From Alteromonas sp. KUL106 (GTDB lineage Bacteria > Pseudomonadota > Gammaproteobacteria > Enterobacterales > Alteromonadaceae): 64,000 nt of DNA. The DNA lies in assembly GCF_009811415.1 (NCBI RefSeq), contig NZ_BLIG01000016.1:42114-106113 (forward strand), read 5' to 3'. Shown one piece after another: positions 1 through 10,800 of this stretch (position 1 is the first letter of the stretch; the number at the start of each line of letters is the position of its first letter). Position numbers and translations under genes: made by a program. The notes below the pieces were generated by a model. The model saw nothing but the letters and a program-made list of their open reading frames with translations. It searched no databases and had not been told where the DNA came from.

Positions 1-330
1 TTAACTGAGGAGTTTAAGAAAATTGAAGATTTAGCTGAGATAGAGTGCTTGAACACCCTTCCTGAAAAATTAAAACCGCTGTTTAAAGAGCTAGTCATCC
101 AAAAACAGGTAGATGAAGAATATAAAAAATTAGTAAAAGCGGCAGATGTGCTTACTGCGTATTTCAAAGCATGCGATGAGCTTAAATTCCACAACCCAGA
201 ATTCGTATCTGTTAAAAGACGCTTATCTAAGAAAGTTGACTCGTTCAAAGAAGACATGCAAGAAGTAGGCGTGTTTATGGATTTATTTGAACAAAACTGC
301 TTGGCTAGTTTGGATGATTTATCTAGTTAA
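1..330 (+). CDS. YfbR-like HD-domain protein, C-terminal part (second copy, cut by window edge)
   Basis: The reading frame is open from base 1 to the stop at 328-330, so only the last 109 residues are visible and the N-terminal HD metal site lies outside the window. The visible part resembles the C-terminal half of the intact YfbR encoded at 874-1473: both have EEYKKI/EEFKKIE, a VKAADVL-AY helix and a (K)KRL-K segment. YfbR is a 5'-deoxynucleotidase that hydrolyses dNMPs. Sequence divergence between the two copies is large, so this is a paralogue or a transferred homologue, not a recent duplication. It lies on the foreign side of the break in the dGTPase gene. Function is inferred from family only. 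Confidence 0.7.
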   Translation, partial: LTEEFKKIEDLAEIECLNTLPEKLKPLFKELVIQKQVDEEYKKLVKAADVLTAYFKACDELKFHNPEFVSVKRRLSKKVDSFKEDMQEVGVFMDLFEQNCLASLDDLSS

Positions 331-448
331 TCTTGACTTTTGAACTTTGTATGTAGTAATTTGTATGTATGGCTTTTATTACAAAGCTATATACTACAAA
401 GGCTTCAGCTACCTTTCTTTATTAAAAGATACGATATTGGTGTTTTGT
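331..448. other. Junction region between foreign segment and chromosomal dGTPase gene
   Basis: About 118 AT-rich bases between the stop of the YfbR-like gene and the point where dGTPase homology stops. It contains an imperfect inverted repeat (CTTTGTATGTAGTA near 354 and TACTACAAAG near 391). It could be the edge (attachment end) of an inserted element. No integrase is visible in the window, so this is an inference. Confidence 0.35.
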
Positions 449-859
449 TCCGAAAGGGGGATGACCTATATCATGTGCTAAGCACAGCGTTTCAATTAGT
501 GTGGGATCGAGTGCCAGCGAACGCGCTATATCAGGAAATTTTACCCAAAGTTGCGCGGTAATACCTGTGCCGATTTGTGCAGCCTCTAATGAATGGGTGA
601 GCCGTGTACGATAAAAATCGCTCAGCCCTACACCAAGCACTTGGGTTTTTGCCTGTAATCTTCGGAACGCCGCGCTGTGAAGTACACGCGCTTTATCGCG
701 CTGATACGGATTGCGGTGATCGCCGTCTCGAGTTTCGCTACGGGGTAAGCGACGCTCGTGTAATGCTAGTTCCCATTCGCTTGTTGCCAAAAAAGCCTCA
801 CTGCTATGTTTTGCTGTTTGCTAGTACCGTAACGCAGACGCGATAATGTGTGTCGTCAT
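449..859 (-). pseudogene. dgt: Truncated dGTPase (deoxyguanosinetriphosphate triphosphohydrolase) gene
   Basis: Residues read from 790 downward match the N-terminus of dGTPases: an ELALHERR segment, a basic [18 protein letters not shown] stretch, then the HD-type metal residues in [11 protein letters not shown] and [12 protein letters not shown]. Homology stops at about base 449, and the frame ends eight unrelated residues later at 422. The family is normally around 430-450 residues, so roughly three quarters is missing. Just 14 bases after yfbR, an ATG at 859-857 starts the same frame but meets TAG at codon 13 (823-821). A TTG at 790 with a weak GAGG upstream is the alternative start. The intact gene would have hydrolysed dNTPs to deoxynucleosides, next to the dNMP phosphatase yfbR. 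It is almost certainly non-functional. Confidence 0.8.
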
Positions 860-873
860 GGTTTGCTTCTCTT

Positions 874-1473
874 TTATATATCGTCTTGGGTAATTTCATC
901 AAGGCTTAAAGAAAAGCTTGGTACGTAGCGTGTTAAGAAGTAGTCCACTTCTTCAGAATGGTATTCTTTGAGTGTTTTATCTAGGCGTTTTTTTGCCAGC
1001 TTAAATTCTTGGTTGCCAGCCGCAAGTTCTTCCAGCGTTTTAAGATAAGCACAAAGCACATCAGCCGCTTTTACGATGAATGCTTCTTCTTCGCTATGGT
1101 AGTGGTGATCAATCAGTGCCGCATAGTCTTCACGAAACGCTTCAGGCGCCATTTCAATGAGCTTGTTCTCTGCAATTTTCTCAATCTTCTTATATTCTTC
1201 TTTTATCGCAGGATTGAAGTATTTTACTGGGGTAGGAAGGTCGCCCGTGAGTACCTCAGAGACATCATGAAAAATTGCCATGGTTGCGATGCGTTCAGGG
1301 TTGAGGGTGCCGCCAAAAAACTTATTTTTAATTAAGGCCAGCGCGTGCGCTACCATGGCCACCTGTAAGCTGTGCTCCTGCACGTTTTCCGTACGTACGT
1401 TGTGCATAAGCGGCCAGCGATTGATAAGCTTTAAGCGTGCTAAATGCGCAAAGAAGTGGCTCTTATCAGACAC
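874..1473 (-). CDS. yfbR: 5'-deoxynucleotidase YfbR
   Basis: The 199-residue protein is close to E. coli YfbR in length and sequence: it begins [19 protein letters not shown] and has the HD metal motif H in [16 protein letters not shown] in [20 protein letters not shown], and a C-terminal [10 protein letters not shown]. It dephosphorylates dNMPs in the cytoplasm. The chosen start is GTG at 1473, preceded by AAGGGG. It lies one base beyond the TAA of alaA (a TAATGTG junction), so the two genes are translationally coupled. An in-frame upstream ATG would overlap alaA and add 13 residues absent from relatives. The next gene downstream is the broken dGTPase. Confidence 0.93.
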   Translation of the reverse strand: MSDKSHFFAHLARLKLINRWPLMHNVRTENVQEHSLQVAMVAHALALIKNKFFGGTLNPERIATMAIFHDVSEVLTGDLPTPVKYFNPAIKEEYKKIEKIAENKLIEMAPEAFREDYAALIDHHYHSEEEAFIVKAADVLCAYLKTLEELAAGNQEFKLAKKRLDKTLKEYHSEEVDYFLTRYVPSFSLSLDEITQDDI

Positions 1474-1474
1474 A

Positions 1475-2695
1475 TTACGCCCCTTGCTTGTAGGTTCTAA
1501 AGAAGTTGCCAATGCGATGCAGTGCGGGCACTAATACATCGCTATGGGGTAAAAATACTAATCGGAAATACGTGCCTTCGGTAAGGTTAAACGCGCGGCC
1601 ATGTACCAGCAGTATTTTTTCAGAGCTTAATAAATCCAACACCATTTGTTCATCGTTTTGAATGTTGAACTTTTTGTCATCCACTTTGGCAAAACAATAC
1701 ATCGCCCCTTTAGGTTTTACGCATGAAATACCGTCAATACCGTTAAGCATATCTGTCGTCACGTCGCGCTGTATGCGAAGGCGCCCGTTTTCTTTTACCA
1801 AATCATCAATACTCTGATAGCCACCTAATGCGGTCTGTATTGCACTTTGACAGGGAACGTTTGCACACATACGCATTGAAGACAGTATGTTGAGCCCTTC
1901 AATGTAGTCAGACGCTAGGCGCTTATTACCGCTCACTACAAGCCAGCCAGAGCGGAATCCTGCTACGCGGTAATTTTTACTTAAACCGCTAAAGGTAACG
2001 AAAAAGACATCGTCTGCCAGTGAAGCAATACTGGTGTGTTTTGCCTCGTCGTAAAGAATTTTGTCGTAGATTTCGTCGCTAAATACCACTAAGCCGTGCT
2101 CGCGGGCCACTTCAACTACCTCTAGCAAAAGGGCTTTGTCGTATACTGCACCGGTGGGGTTGTTTGGGTTAATCAGCACGATAGCGCGCGTTTTACTGGT
2201 GATTTTACTTTTTATGTCATCAATATCTGGGAACCAGCCTGCTTGCTCATCACACCGGTAGTGGACTGGGGAGCCCGAGGATAGACTTACAGCCGCCGTC
2301 CATAGAGGATAGTCGGGGCTTGGAATGAGCACCTCATCTCCATGATTGAGCAAGGCTTGCATCGCCATCATGATTAATTCAGACACACCATTACCTATAT
2401 ATACATCATCTACGCGGATGTCTTTGATATTACGCTGTTGGTAGTACTGCATCACGGCCACACGGGCGGCATAAATTCCTGTCGAGTCAGAGTATCCTTG
2501 AGACGTAGGCAGGTTATGAATAACGTCTTTTACAATATCATCAGGGGCTTCAAATCCAAATGGGGCGGGGTTACCGATATTCAGTTTTAATATGCGGTGT
2601 CCTTCGTCTTCCATTTTACGTGCTTGCGCAGCAATTGGGCCTCTAATGTCGTAACAAACGTTATCTAATTTATGTGAGCGAGATACAGTTTTCAT
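1475..2695 (-). CDS. alaA: Glutamate-pyruvate aminotransferase AlaA
   Basis: A 406-residue fold-type I PLP aminotransferase, very close to E. coli AlaA (405 residues). It has the conserved CYDIRGP start, [48 protein letters not shown], and the PLP lysine in [16 protein letters not shown] around residue 240. It makes alanine from pyruvate and glutamate in the cytoplasm. It heads the alaA-yfbR-(dgt) transcript. Function is established for the family; orthology is judged from sequence over the full length. Confidence 0.94.
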   Translation of the reverse strand: MKTVSRSHKLDNVCYDIRGPIAAQARKMEDEGHRILKLNIGNPAPFGFEAPDDIVKDVIHNLPTSQGYSDSTGIYAARVAVMQYYQQRNIKDIRVDDVYIGNGVSELIMMAMQALLNHGDEVLIPSPDYPLWTAAVSLSSGSPVHYRCDEQAGWFPDIDDIKSKITSKTRAIVLINPNNPTGAVYDKALLLEVVEVAREHGLVVFSDEIYDKILYDEAKHTSIASLADDVFFVTFSGLSKNYRVAGFRSGWLVVSGNKRLASDYIEGLNILSSMRMCANVPCQSAIQTALGGYQSIDDLVKENGRLRIQRDVTTDMLNGIDGISCVKPKGAMYCFAKVDDKKFNIQNDEQMVLDLLSSEKILLVHGRAFNLTEGTYFRLVFLPHSDVLVPALHRIGNFFRTYKQGA

Positions 2696-2967
2696 GGTCT
2701 ATCTGGTTGATTTACATACCCTGAGATTATCGCAATCCAAAGCTATATGCGATGACCTTTTTGCAGTATTTCAGTCTAAAGTACGACTTTTTTCACCAAA
2801 TGCTCAATTAATGAACACATGGCGATATAGCCATTCCGCTTGTCGCTAAAGTATAAAATTTATGTTAATAGCTTGTGAACTTTTCATTCTGGGCCTATCG
2901 TAGTAATAAGGCGTGTATAAAAAACGCGTTAGTAACAAACAGGCTAACAAGCAGAGGTGATAAGAAT

Positions 2968-3762
2968 ATGTCGCACCATTTCAAAGAAACACCAGAGAAC
3001 GCGATCACGCAAAGCGGTATAGCGCGCGTTATTCCATGTAAAGAATTAGACGTTGGTGACCCAATAAAATGGGTGTCTCTAGCATTGAGAGACGCCATGC
3101 GCGCTCCGGGGCTTACCGTTTTTTACGGAGTGCTTTTCGCGGTCATTCCGTGGTTCATCATGTACTTGGTAGAAATGACGGGATGGCATTTAGTTATTTT
3201 ACCCGCCATCGTCTGTTTCATGTTGGTAGGGCCTTTTCTAGCAGCTGGTCTGTACGATATCAGTTGGGAAATGGAAAAAGGGCATAAACCCACGCTACGC
3301 CATTCGCTACGCGCAATGCGAAGAAACGCGTTCAACGAGTGGGGGTTCGCTATTTTACTCATGGTAATGATGATTTTTTGGTTGCGCGTTGCCTCGCTTA
3401 TTCATGCGCTTTATCCACCATATATAGAAAATGACTTAGAAAGCTTGTTACCGTTTTTGGCATTAGGCACTATCGTTGGCGCAGGCTTTACGTTGGCGAT
3501 GCTTTTTGTGACCGCTTTTACTCAGCCCATATTGATGGAGCGCAAGGTTGACCTTGCGACAGCAGTATTAACGAGTGTGAACGCAGTATGGTTAAACAAA
3601 GTTCCCATGCTTATATGGGGTGCAATTATTTTCAGTGCAGTCGCCATTGGTTTTGTAACAGGGTTTATCGGTTTTATCGTATTGATGCCTATTATTGGCT
3701 ATGCGTCTTGGCACGCTTATATTGACGCAATTGAAACCAAACGCGAACGCAAATATGAGTAG
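2968..3762 (+). CDS. DUF2189 multi-pass membrane protein
   Basis: A 264-residue protein with about six hydrophobic segments after a polar 50-residue N-terminus. It carries the charged WVSLALRDAMRAPGL segment before the first membrane helix and GPFLAAGLYDISWEMEKG after the second, both typical of DUF2189 proteins. Function is unknown; it sits in the inner membrane. The ATG at 2968 is chosen because AGAGGTGA lies just upstream (2953-2960), while the longer frame from 2875 has no ribosome site. It stands alone, divergent from alaA, and is followed by a terminator. Confidence 0.8.
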   Translation: MSHHFKETPENAITQSGIARVIPCKELDVGDPIKWVSLALRDAMRAPGLTVFYGVLFAVIPWFIMYLVEMTGWHLVILPAIVCFMLVGPFLAAGLYDISWEMEKGHKPTLRHSLRAMRRNAFNEWGFAILLMVMMIFWLRVASLIHALYPPYIENDLESLLPFLALGTIVGAGFTLAMLFVTAFTQPILMERKVDLATAVLTSVNAVWLNKVPMLIWGAIIFSAVAIGFVTGFIGFIVLMPIIGYASWHAYIDAIETKRERKYE

Positions 3763-3860
3763 TTTTAAGTGATTTGTGTAATTTAATTACGTAAATTGGG
3801 CTGTCATTCGTATAAAAAATAGACTTTATGATGGTTTATTTTGTTAAAATTACATTTTTA

Positions 3861-3885
3861 AGGCTCCTTAAGGAGCCTTTTTATA
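3861..3885 (+). terminator. Intrinsic terminator after the DUF2189 gene
   Basis: A perfect 7-bp stem AGGCTCC / GGAGCCT with a TTAA loop, followed by a run of T, 98 bases after the stop codon. Confidence 0.85.
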
Positions 3886-4177
3886 CTTAAGTCTTATATT
3901 TCTTTCTTCCTATAAAAGTACAAGCTAGATAGATTAGTAATATATGTTTTAGATTAATTTAGGAAATTCAAAGGTTTAGCCAAATAACAACCATGTAACA
4001 ACTTGATTTACCAAGCATTTACCCTCGTTACACAATCTTTCAACAGAAAAGTTTTTATTCTTGATGCATAAATAAAGGGCGTTGAGTGGCTCGTTAATCT
4101 AATTAACCCCGCTCATCCAAAACAAAGAGTTTGTCGAAAACTTGATTGTTATTTATCCATACATTGAGGATTTAAAA
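3886..4177. other. AT-rich intergenic stretch
   Basis: With the terminator, this completes a 415-base gap without a gene. It probably holds the promoter of the DUF3718 gene, but I see no operator, repeat or RNA structure I could defend. Confidence 0.4.
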
Positions 4178-4507
4178 ATGAAACTATCTAAAGCACTAAA
4201 TGTTTTAGCGGCTACAGCAACAGTTGTTTTTACCATTAACGCAAATGCAGCTGCTCCACAAAAGGATGTACGTTTTGTTGGTGAGACCCAGTTTGCAGGT
4301 TTTTGTAAAGCCATAGTCAATGATGACGTAAGAGTACTACGTTCTAGTCTTTCGCGTAACGTGGGCCGTATTGGCGCGAGTCAACGTGAAGTATTACGCA
4401 TGGTAACATCTGAAGAAGGATTGACATGTAACGGAAGTAGTCTTATTGAGTTTTCTGTAGAACGCGACGCAAACGCGGTACATGAGTACCTAACGTCGCG
4501 TAGCTAA
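4178..4507 (+). CDS. Small secreted DUF3718-type protein
   Basis: A 109-residue protein with a clear signal peptide: KLSK, a hydrophobic LAATATVVFTI core and cleavage near NANA-AAP. The mature part has two cysteines (GFCKAI and LTCNGS) that could pair in the periplasm, and a LRSSLSRN segment. This pattern fits the DUF3718 proteins common in Alteromonas, Pseudoalteromonas and Shewanella. Function is unknown. The ATG at 4178 has TGAGGA upstream, which excludes the longer frame from 4142. Confidence 0.7.
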   Translation: MKLSKALNVLAATATVVFTINANAAAPQKDVRFVGETQFAGFCKAIVNDDVRVLRSSLSRNVGRIGASQREVLRMVTSEEGLTCNGSSLIEFSVERDANAVHEYLTSRS

Positions 4508-4625
4508 GGCATTGGCTGCGGTAACAGAAAATCCAGAAAAAGCGGGCTAGTCATTCTTACTTGTCATCATTATTGTCATGATGGTTAGCGTAGAATCTAG
4601 ACCCGCTTTTTGTCTTATCCTATTT

Positions 4626-7600
4626 TCAGTTTGCTATTTTAATGTATGTCGCTACGCGAGCTTTGCTGGTTTTAAATAAGCGCTGCGTTTTAAACCTGAG
4701 CTTTAGCAGCAATACGTAAGCGAGAGGTACCAAAAACAAGCTGGTAAGCGTTGAAAATACCAGCCCACCAATGATGGCTATCGCCATTGGAGAGTAAGGC
4801 GGTCCATCACCACCAATACGTGTATTGCCCATAGCAAGCGGGATAAGCCCCAGAACAGTCGTGGCTACTGTCATCAGGATTGGCCTGATACGGCTCATAC
4901 ATCCTTCAATTACTGCGTCATACAACGATAGGCCGTCGTTTATGAGTTGGTTAATTCTATCAACCAACACAATGCCATTGTTCACTACGATGCCCATAAG
5001 AATCAACATGCCAATCATCCCCATGATAGACATTGATGTACCCGTAACCATGAATGCCCAGAACACACCCGTGAAGGAAAACAGTAGGGACGTTATCACA
5101 GACGTAGGAAGGATAAGCGACTCAAACAGCGCTGCCATCACAACGTATATCATGCAAAGTGCCAACAGCATGTTCATTTGCATCACTGCGTTGGCTTCAT
5201 CCTGACGTGAGAAACTGCCGTCTAGCGTCCACTTGTAACCCGTAGGCAATTCAATATTCGCAAGTGCTTTCTCGATGCGCTCGCGGGCTTGTTCAGTCGT
5301 GGTTTCTCCCTCTAAGTTGGCGCCGATAGCAAGCGCGGTTTGACGGTAGTTGCGGTTAATTTGCGATAACTGTGGCACAACGGAGAAATCAGCAATCATA
5401 TTTAGCGTTACAGACTGCCCCTGCGCAAAGCCAATGTTGATATTCTTTAGTTCGCTCAGTGAGGCTTGAATATCGCTACCGAATTTAAGCTGCACCGCTA
5501 CTTCTCCGGCGTCACCATAACGGAATGTGCGCAAATTACTGCCTCGTAGGGCCGTAGAGATCAGTTTAGCCACATCATTAACTTGAATGCCGAAGCGGTT
5601 AGCTTTCTCTCTGTCTATGCGTATTTGAACTTCATCGCGGGTAGATCCCGTGTCTGCTTTTACATCTTCCAGCCCGTTAATAGTGGAAAGAATAGGAATG
5701 ATTTGTTCGGAAATATTTATCAAGGTTTCTGACGACTCGCCCAATAGCGTTACTCTTACGCCACCACCATTACCGCTATCCCACTGGAAAGAGGGGCGAG
5801 CCCGCACAAACGAAGGCATGTTTTTGCGAATATCTTCTTTAATTTTTCCTACACTTACGGGCAACTCGTCATTCAGCGTAATGCCGCTTACTGCATGGCC
5901 AGCGGTAAAATAGGTATAGACCTGCTTTATATGAAAACGCTCTTGATTTTCATAAAGGTAAGCCTCCATTTTATCTACAGTCTTTTCCACTTCTTCCAGT
6001 GTGAAGTTCTGTGTTACGTGATAGTTAAGCCAAATGCGCTCTTGGTTATTGTTACCTTCATCGTCTGATGTCACTGCCTGCATCGGCACAAAGGTCGACG
6101 CCAATATAAATAGAGCGATAATGCAGGTTATGCCCTGGTGCTTCAACATCCAGTTAAGTGCACGGCCATAGCCTGTTATGTATGAAGGTGTTTTAGGTGT
6201 TTTTACAACCGGAATTTTTACCTTTGTTGTCAGCAATGGAATAAGTGTTTTGGCAATAAAAAGCGACGCGAACAGGGATATACAGATTGCCACGGCGACG
6301 TGCTCTAAGAAAATTGTCACGTCTATTTTTACTCCAATTATGTTGGGTAAAAATACAATCGCCGTGGTTGCCGTTCCGGCTATTACCGCTAAGCTGACTT
6401 TGTTCACTCCGATTTGCGTGGCCCGTTTAACATCACCTTCTTGTTGGCGTTCTTGAAAGATGCTTTCGGTGATCACAACGGCGTTGTCTACCAACATACC
6501 TACCGCTAACATCAGACCCATAAGTGATAAGATATTTAAGGTATAACCCAACAGATACATCACGCCTAAAGTGATACAAATTGAGAATGGTACAGAAAGC
6601 ACCACAATTAAGGTGGTGGTAAGTTGTCGCAAGAATAAGTACAGCACAATGACTGATAACAACGCACCTAATAAACCTGCGTTAAGCAAGTCGCTTAGTG
6701 ATGACGTAACGCTTTTGGCGGTATCGTCCATTACAAACAAACTAATGCCTGTGAACTCAGGGTCTTCCTTGGCTTTTTCGATAACTTTCATCACCGCGTC
6801 AGAAACTTCTACGAGGTTACTGCCCGATTCACGAAATACATTGAAGCCCACCGCAAAGGTACGATCTAAATGACGTCCTTCGTTGCGCTGCGGGAGTTCG
6901 TACGTCACGCTGGCTATATCAGAAAGACGTACGCTGCGACTCACCCACATATTTTTGAAATCGTTAACGTCGGTAAATTCACCCGTCGGATTAACCAGTA
7001 TTTTTTCGCCGTTGTTGTACATGTAGCCCGCGGTAAGCGAGAAGTTTGCGTTTTGAAGCTGCTGTTCTAAACGGGTGCCGTCTATTTGGTAGGCCGCCAT
7101 TTTTTTAGGATCTAGGCGAATCGTAATCTGACGCTTCATGGTGCCGTAAAGCTCAACTTTCGATACACCCGGAACACGCTCTAGCGGACGTTTAAGGTTG
7201 CGCTCAAGCAAGTCGTAAGCATTTGATAAGTCGCGGTCGCTCGATACACGCAGCTGAAATATAGGCATATCGTTGGTGTTAAACTTGTACACCATGATCC
7301 GCTCTATATCGTCAGGAAGCTCGTGGCGAATGGCATCAATTTTTTCCCGTGCTTCGATGCTTTTGGCTTTAAGGTTTTCATCCCAGTCAAACTCCACAAT
7401 CACTTCAGCCATATTGTCGTAAGAGCGTGCCCTTAAGCGCTTTATCCCCGACATGGTAGCAACGGCTTCTTCAACCGGGCGGGTGATCATCGTTTCAATT
7501 TCAACTGGCGTCGCATCAGGGTAGGGGATCTGCACCACCATTTCTGGAATATCGATCCCAGGGAATTTCTCTAAAGGAAGCAAGCGTCCAGATACAATGC

Positions 7601-7805
7601 CGAACAGTAGCATAGACAAAAACAGCATGCCGATAGTGACAGGCTTATTGAGGGCAAAACGTGCCAGCGAGGCGCCTATACCTGCAATCTTTGAAAGGTG
7701 CGGCTGTGAAGCTATATCTGCCTCGTGTTTATTCGTTTCACTCGCTTGGCGCTTTTCAGTATTGGTTTGAGCACTCTTGTTAGAGCTGTGGAAAGGCGTA
7801 CTCAT
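4626..7805 (-). CDS. RND efflux permease, second of a tandem pair
   Basis: A 1059-residue RND-superfamily inner-membrane transporter of the hydrophobe/amphiphile (AcrB-like) type: an N-terminal helix near residue 55, a large periplasmic domain, TM2-TM6, a second periplasmic domain, TM8-TM12. The TM4 proton-relay region reads VGMLVDNAVVITES, with Asp-Asn where AcrB has Asp-Asp. An unusual 50-residue polar N-terminal tail precedes TM1. Its ATG overlaps the stop of the upstream permease by four bases (ATGA) and is preceded by AAAGGAGGTG, so the two proteins are likely made in step. With the adaptor at 11217-12350 it should form a two-permease pump as in MdtBC, using an outer-membrane TolC encoded elsewhere. 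Substrate unknown. Confidence 0.9.
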   Translation of the reverse strand: MSTPFHSSNKSAQTNTEKRQASETNKHEADIASQPHLSKIAGIGASLARFALNKPVTIGMLFLSMLLFGIVSGRLLPLEKFPGIDIPEMVVQIPYPDATPVEIETMITRPVEEAVATMSGIKRLRARSYDNMAEVIVEFDWDENLKAKSIEAREKIDAIRHELPDDIERIMVYKFNTNDMPIFQLRVSSDRDLSNAYDLLERNLKRPLERVPGVSKVELYGTMKRQITIRLDPKKMAAYQIDGTRLEQQLQNANFSLTAGYMYNNGEKILVNPTGEFTDVNDFKNMWVSRSVRLSDIASVTYELPQRNEGRHLDRTFAVGFNVFRESGSNLVEVSDAVMKVIEKAKEDPEFTGISLFVMDDTAKSVTSSLSDLLNAGLLGALLSVIVLYLFLRQLTTTLIVVLSVPFSICITLGVMYLLGYTLNILSLMGLMLAVGMLVDNAVVITESIFQERQQEGDVKRATQIGVNKVSLAVIAGTATTAIVFLPNIIGVKIDVTIFLEHVAVAICISLFASLFIAKTLIPLLTTKVKIPVVKTPKTPSYITGYGRALNWMLKHQGITCIIALFILASTFVPMQAVTSDDEGNNNQERIWLNYHVTQNFTLEEVEKTVDKMEAYLYENQERFHIKQVYTYFTAGHAVSGITLNDELPVSVGKIKEDIRKNMPSFVRARPSFQWDSGNGGGVRVTLLGESSETLINISEQIIPILSTINGLEDVKADTGSTRDEVQIRIDREKANRFGIQVNDVAKLISTALRGSNLRTFRYGDAGEVAVQLKFGSDIQASLSELKNINIGFAQGQSVTLNMIADFSVVPQLSQINRNYRQTALAIGANLEGETTTEQARERIEKALANIELPTGYKWTLDGSFSRQDEANAVMQMNMLLALCMIYVVMAALFESLILPTSVITSLLFSFTGVFWAFMVTGTSMSIMGMIGMLILMGIVVNNGIVLVDRINQLINDGLSLYDAVIEGCMSRIRPILMTVATTVLGLIPLAMGNTRIGGDGPPYSPMAIAIIGGLVFSTLTSLFLVPLAYVLLLKLRFKTQRLFKTSKARVATYIKIAN

Positions 7806-10800
7806 AGTACACCTCCTTTTGACGTGGCTTCTTCGTCACCAAAACCCACCTTGGAATCAGTGTTTACAGACGTTTTTTGCTTAGCCGTTTTCTTAACATC
7901 GAACAGGCTGTAAAGCACGGGCAGAAGGATAAGGGTGAGCATGCTTGCAAACAGAAGGCCGTAAATAACCGTAATGGCCATTGGCGTGCGAATTTCGGCA
8001 CCTTCGCCAAGACCAAACGCCATAGGCAATAAACCCAGTACCGTAGTAAGTGTGGTCATAACGATAGGGCGTAAGCGGGTTTTTGCTGCATCTAGAATAG
8101 CCGCGTCTTTATCTAAACCTTGACGGCGTAGCTGATTAATACGGTCAACTAATACAATGGCGTTATTCACTACAATGCCGCACAGCATAATCAAACCGAT
8201 AAATACCACCACATTAAGCGGCGTATTGGTAAGCCACAGGCCGTACACAGAACCCGCACCGGCCAGCGGCACTGCGAATAAAATAAGCAGTGGGTGTAGC
8301 AACGACTCAAACTGTGATGCCATAACCAAATACACCATGAACACTGCAAGTGCTAGGGCAAACTGTAGAGAACGGAAGCTGCTCTGCATGTCTTCGCTCT
8401 GTCCGGTGACTTCTGCACTCAAAGATAGGGGAAGCTGGGTTTCAGCAATGACCTTGTTGGCAACGGCAACCGCTTCATCAAGCTTACCTTTGGCTAGGTT
8501 CGCAGATACCAGCGCTACGCGCTGCTGGCCAACGCGGGTTATTTCACTTGGACCTACGCTCATGTACACATCAGCGACGGCGCTTAATGGGATAGGTTGT
8601 GCCGAGCCTGGGTTAACAATAATGGCGCGTACGCTGGCGATGTCATCTCGCTGGTTTTCTTGCGTTCTTACAAGCACATCCACTTTTCTGTCTTCAACGC
8701 TGTATTGCGTGGCAACACGGCCACCCACTTTAGCGGCGATGAGTTGAGAAACGGTAGACGCATCAAGCTCAAGTCGAGCAAGTTTTGCGTGTTGGAAGGC
8801 TATTTTAAGCTCTGGATTTCCGTCGCGAATGCTGGTGGTAACGTCAGCGAAATTGCTATAACTAGCGAGTTTTGTCGCAATGGCGTCGCCATACTGCTGT
8901 AATTGATTAAGGTCGTAGCCCGCAATTTCAATTTGAATAGGCGAGGCAAAGCTAAATAGCTCTGGCTCTGAAAACGTTGCCTGAACCTGAGGTTTGAAGG
9001 CTAGGTAATCACGAAGCGCACGCTTCACATCGTCCATGTCGCCAGCTGTCGCCGTAGGCTGCATGACAATGTTTAAACGACCCCAATGATCACCACCTTG
9101 ATTTGGCGCTGCGCTTATAAGGCTTCCTGTACCAGACATGGCATACGTGCGAAGCACTTTGGTTTCGCCGCCACTATTGTTATTTACCGCAACTGCGGCA
9201 AGCTCGCTGATAATAGCGTCGGTACGCGCGAGTGGCGATCCTGCCGGAAGGGTCACTTCTACTGAGAATTCTCCCTGGGATAGGGTTGGGATGAGTTCCA
9301 TGCCCAATCTCGGGATCAGCAACACCGCGCCCGCCGCAAGTACAAAGGCAATGGCGAGAACTAGCGCTTTTGCTCGAAGGCTTATACGTAGCAGTTTTTC
9401 ATAAGCAGAGGCGAGAAGGTCAAACGCTTTATTAAATAACCAGATAAGTGGTTTAAACGCAACGCTCAGTAGTTTACTGACGATATGCCATGCCCCGATC
9501 ACCAATGTCACTAAGGCTGCAGGTAAAAACACAAAGACAAGCCTGAATACCCAACGAATTGGCAGGGTAATGTAATACATAACTTTGCCAAACGTTGACG
9601 TAGGAGCGGTAGGCGCAGGAGTAGTGAACACATCTTCGTGATCTAGCTGTTGTTTTTTCTTCTTGTGCGCCATTGCTGGAATGAGTGTCAGCGCGACAAC
9701 AAGGGAGGCGGCCAAAGCGAACGACACGGTCAACGCTTGATCTTTAAACAGTTGCCCTGCAATGCCTTCTACAAATATCAGCGGCACAAACACCGCCATT
9801 GTAGTCAGTGTCGAAGCCACAATCGCACCAGAAACTTCTTTTGTACCTTCGCTGGCTGCAGATGACTCTGCTTCTGTGGCTTTTGCCGTTGATTTTTCAT
9901 TCGCTGTCGCGTTTTCGCTTCCTGCGGTTTTAAGCTTTTTGTGACGATCGATATTTTCAAGCACAACAATACTGTTATCTACCAATAGCCCTACCGCGAG
10001 AGCAATACCCCCTAAGCTCATCATATTTAAGCTTATATCGTTAGCATACATCAGATTAAAAGTAGTAATAACGGATACGGGAATAGAGACCGAGATAATA
10101 ACGGTAGCCCAAAAATCTTTAAGGAAAAGATACAGCACTAACATGGCTAAAATACCGCCCATTACCGCTGCTGATTTCACGTTGTCTATGGCTTGTTTAA
10201 TGAATACACTCTGGTCATAAATTTCGCTAAGCGCATAGTTCGATGGAAGGGTATCGATCACTTCGTTTAATCGGGTGGCTACTTTTTGTGCAACGTCAAC
10301 CGCATTAGCGTCGCCTTCTTTATAAATGGCTATTTCGATGCCTTCACTGCCATTGAATCGAGTCACTACGTTACGGTCTTTATACGCACTTTCTACCGTG
10401 GCAATATCTTTAAGCTGGATGTTTTTGCCTTCAAAACGGCCAATAAACAGGTTTTCTATATCGCTAAGCGTTTCAAACTGATTCAGGGTTCTGACCAAAA
10501 ACGCCTGAGCTGCGTTGTCAATACGTCCACCCGCAGCATTAATGTTTTCAGCACTCACTCGGTCAATAATACGGGTAATGGGGATGGACAGCTGACTGGC
10601 TTTCTGTTGGTCAATAAGAATGTGAATCTCGTTTTCTAAACCACCACCAACGCGTACAGCTGCCACACCTTCTACCGACTCCAAAGCACGTTTTACCTGC
10701 TGTTCGGCATATAAACGCAGTCGCTTCATTTGCGCTACACTTAAACTTGATGTGTCACTTTGTGCCGTAAGCCCCAGTTTGATAACGGGATCTAAACTTG

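Noticed and set aside
340..561. Open frame of 73 codons on the plus strand
   Set aside because: Overlaps the dGTPase remnant antisense, has no ribosome site and no recognisable features.
8157..8747. Long antisense frame (196 codons) within the RND permease gene
   Set aside because: Shadow of a real, conserved coding sequence on the other strand, with no ribosome site.
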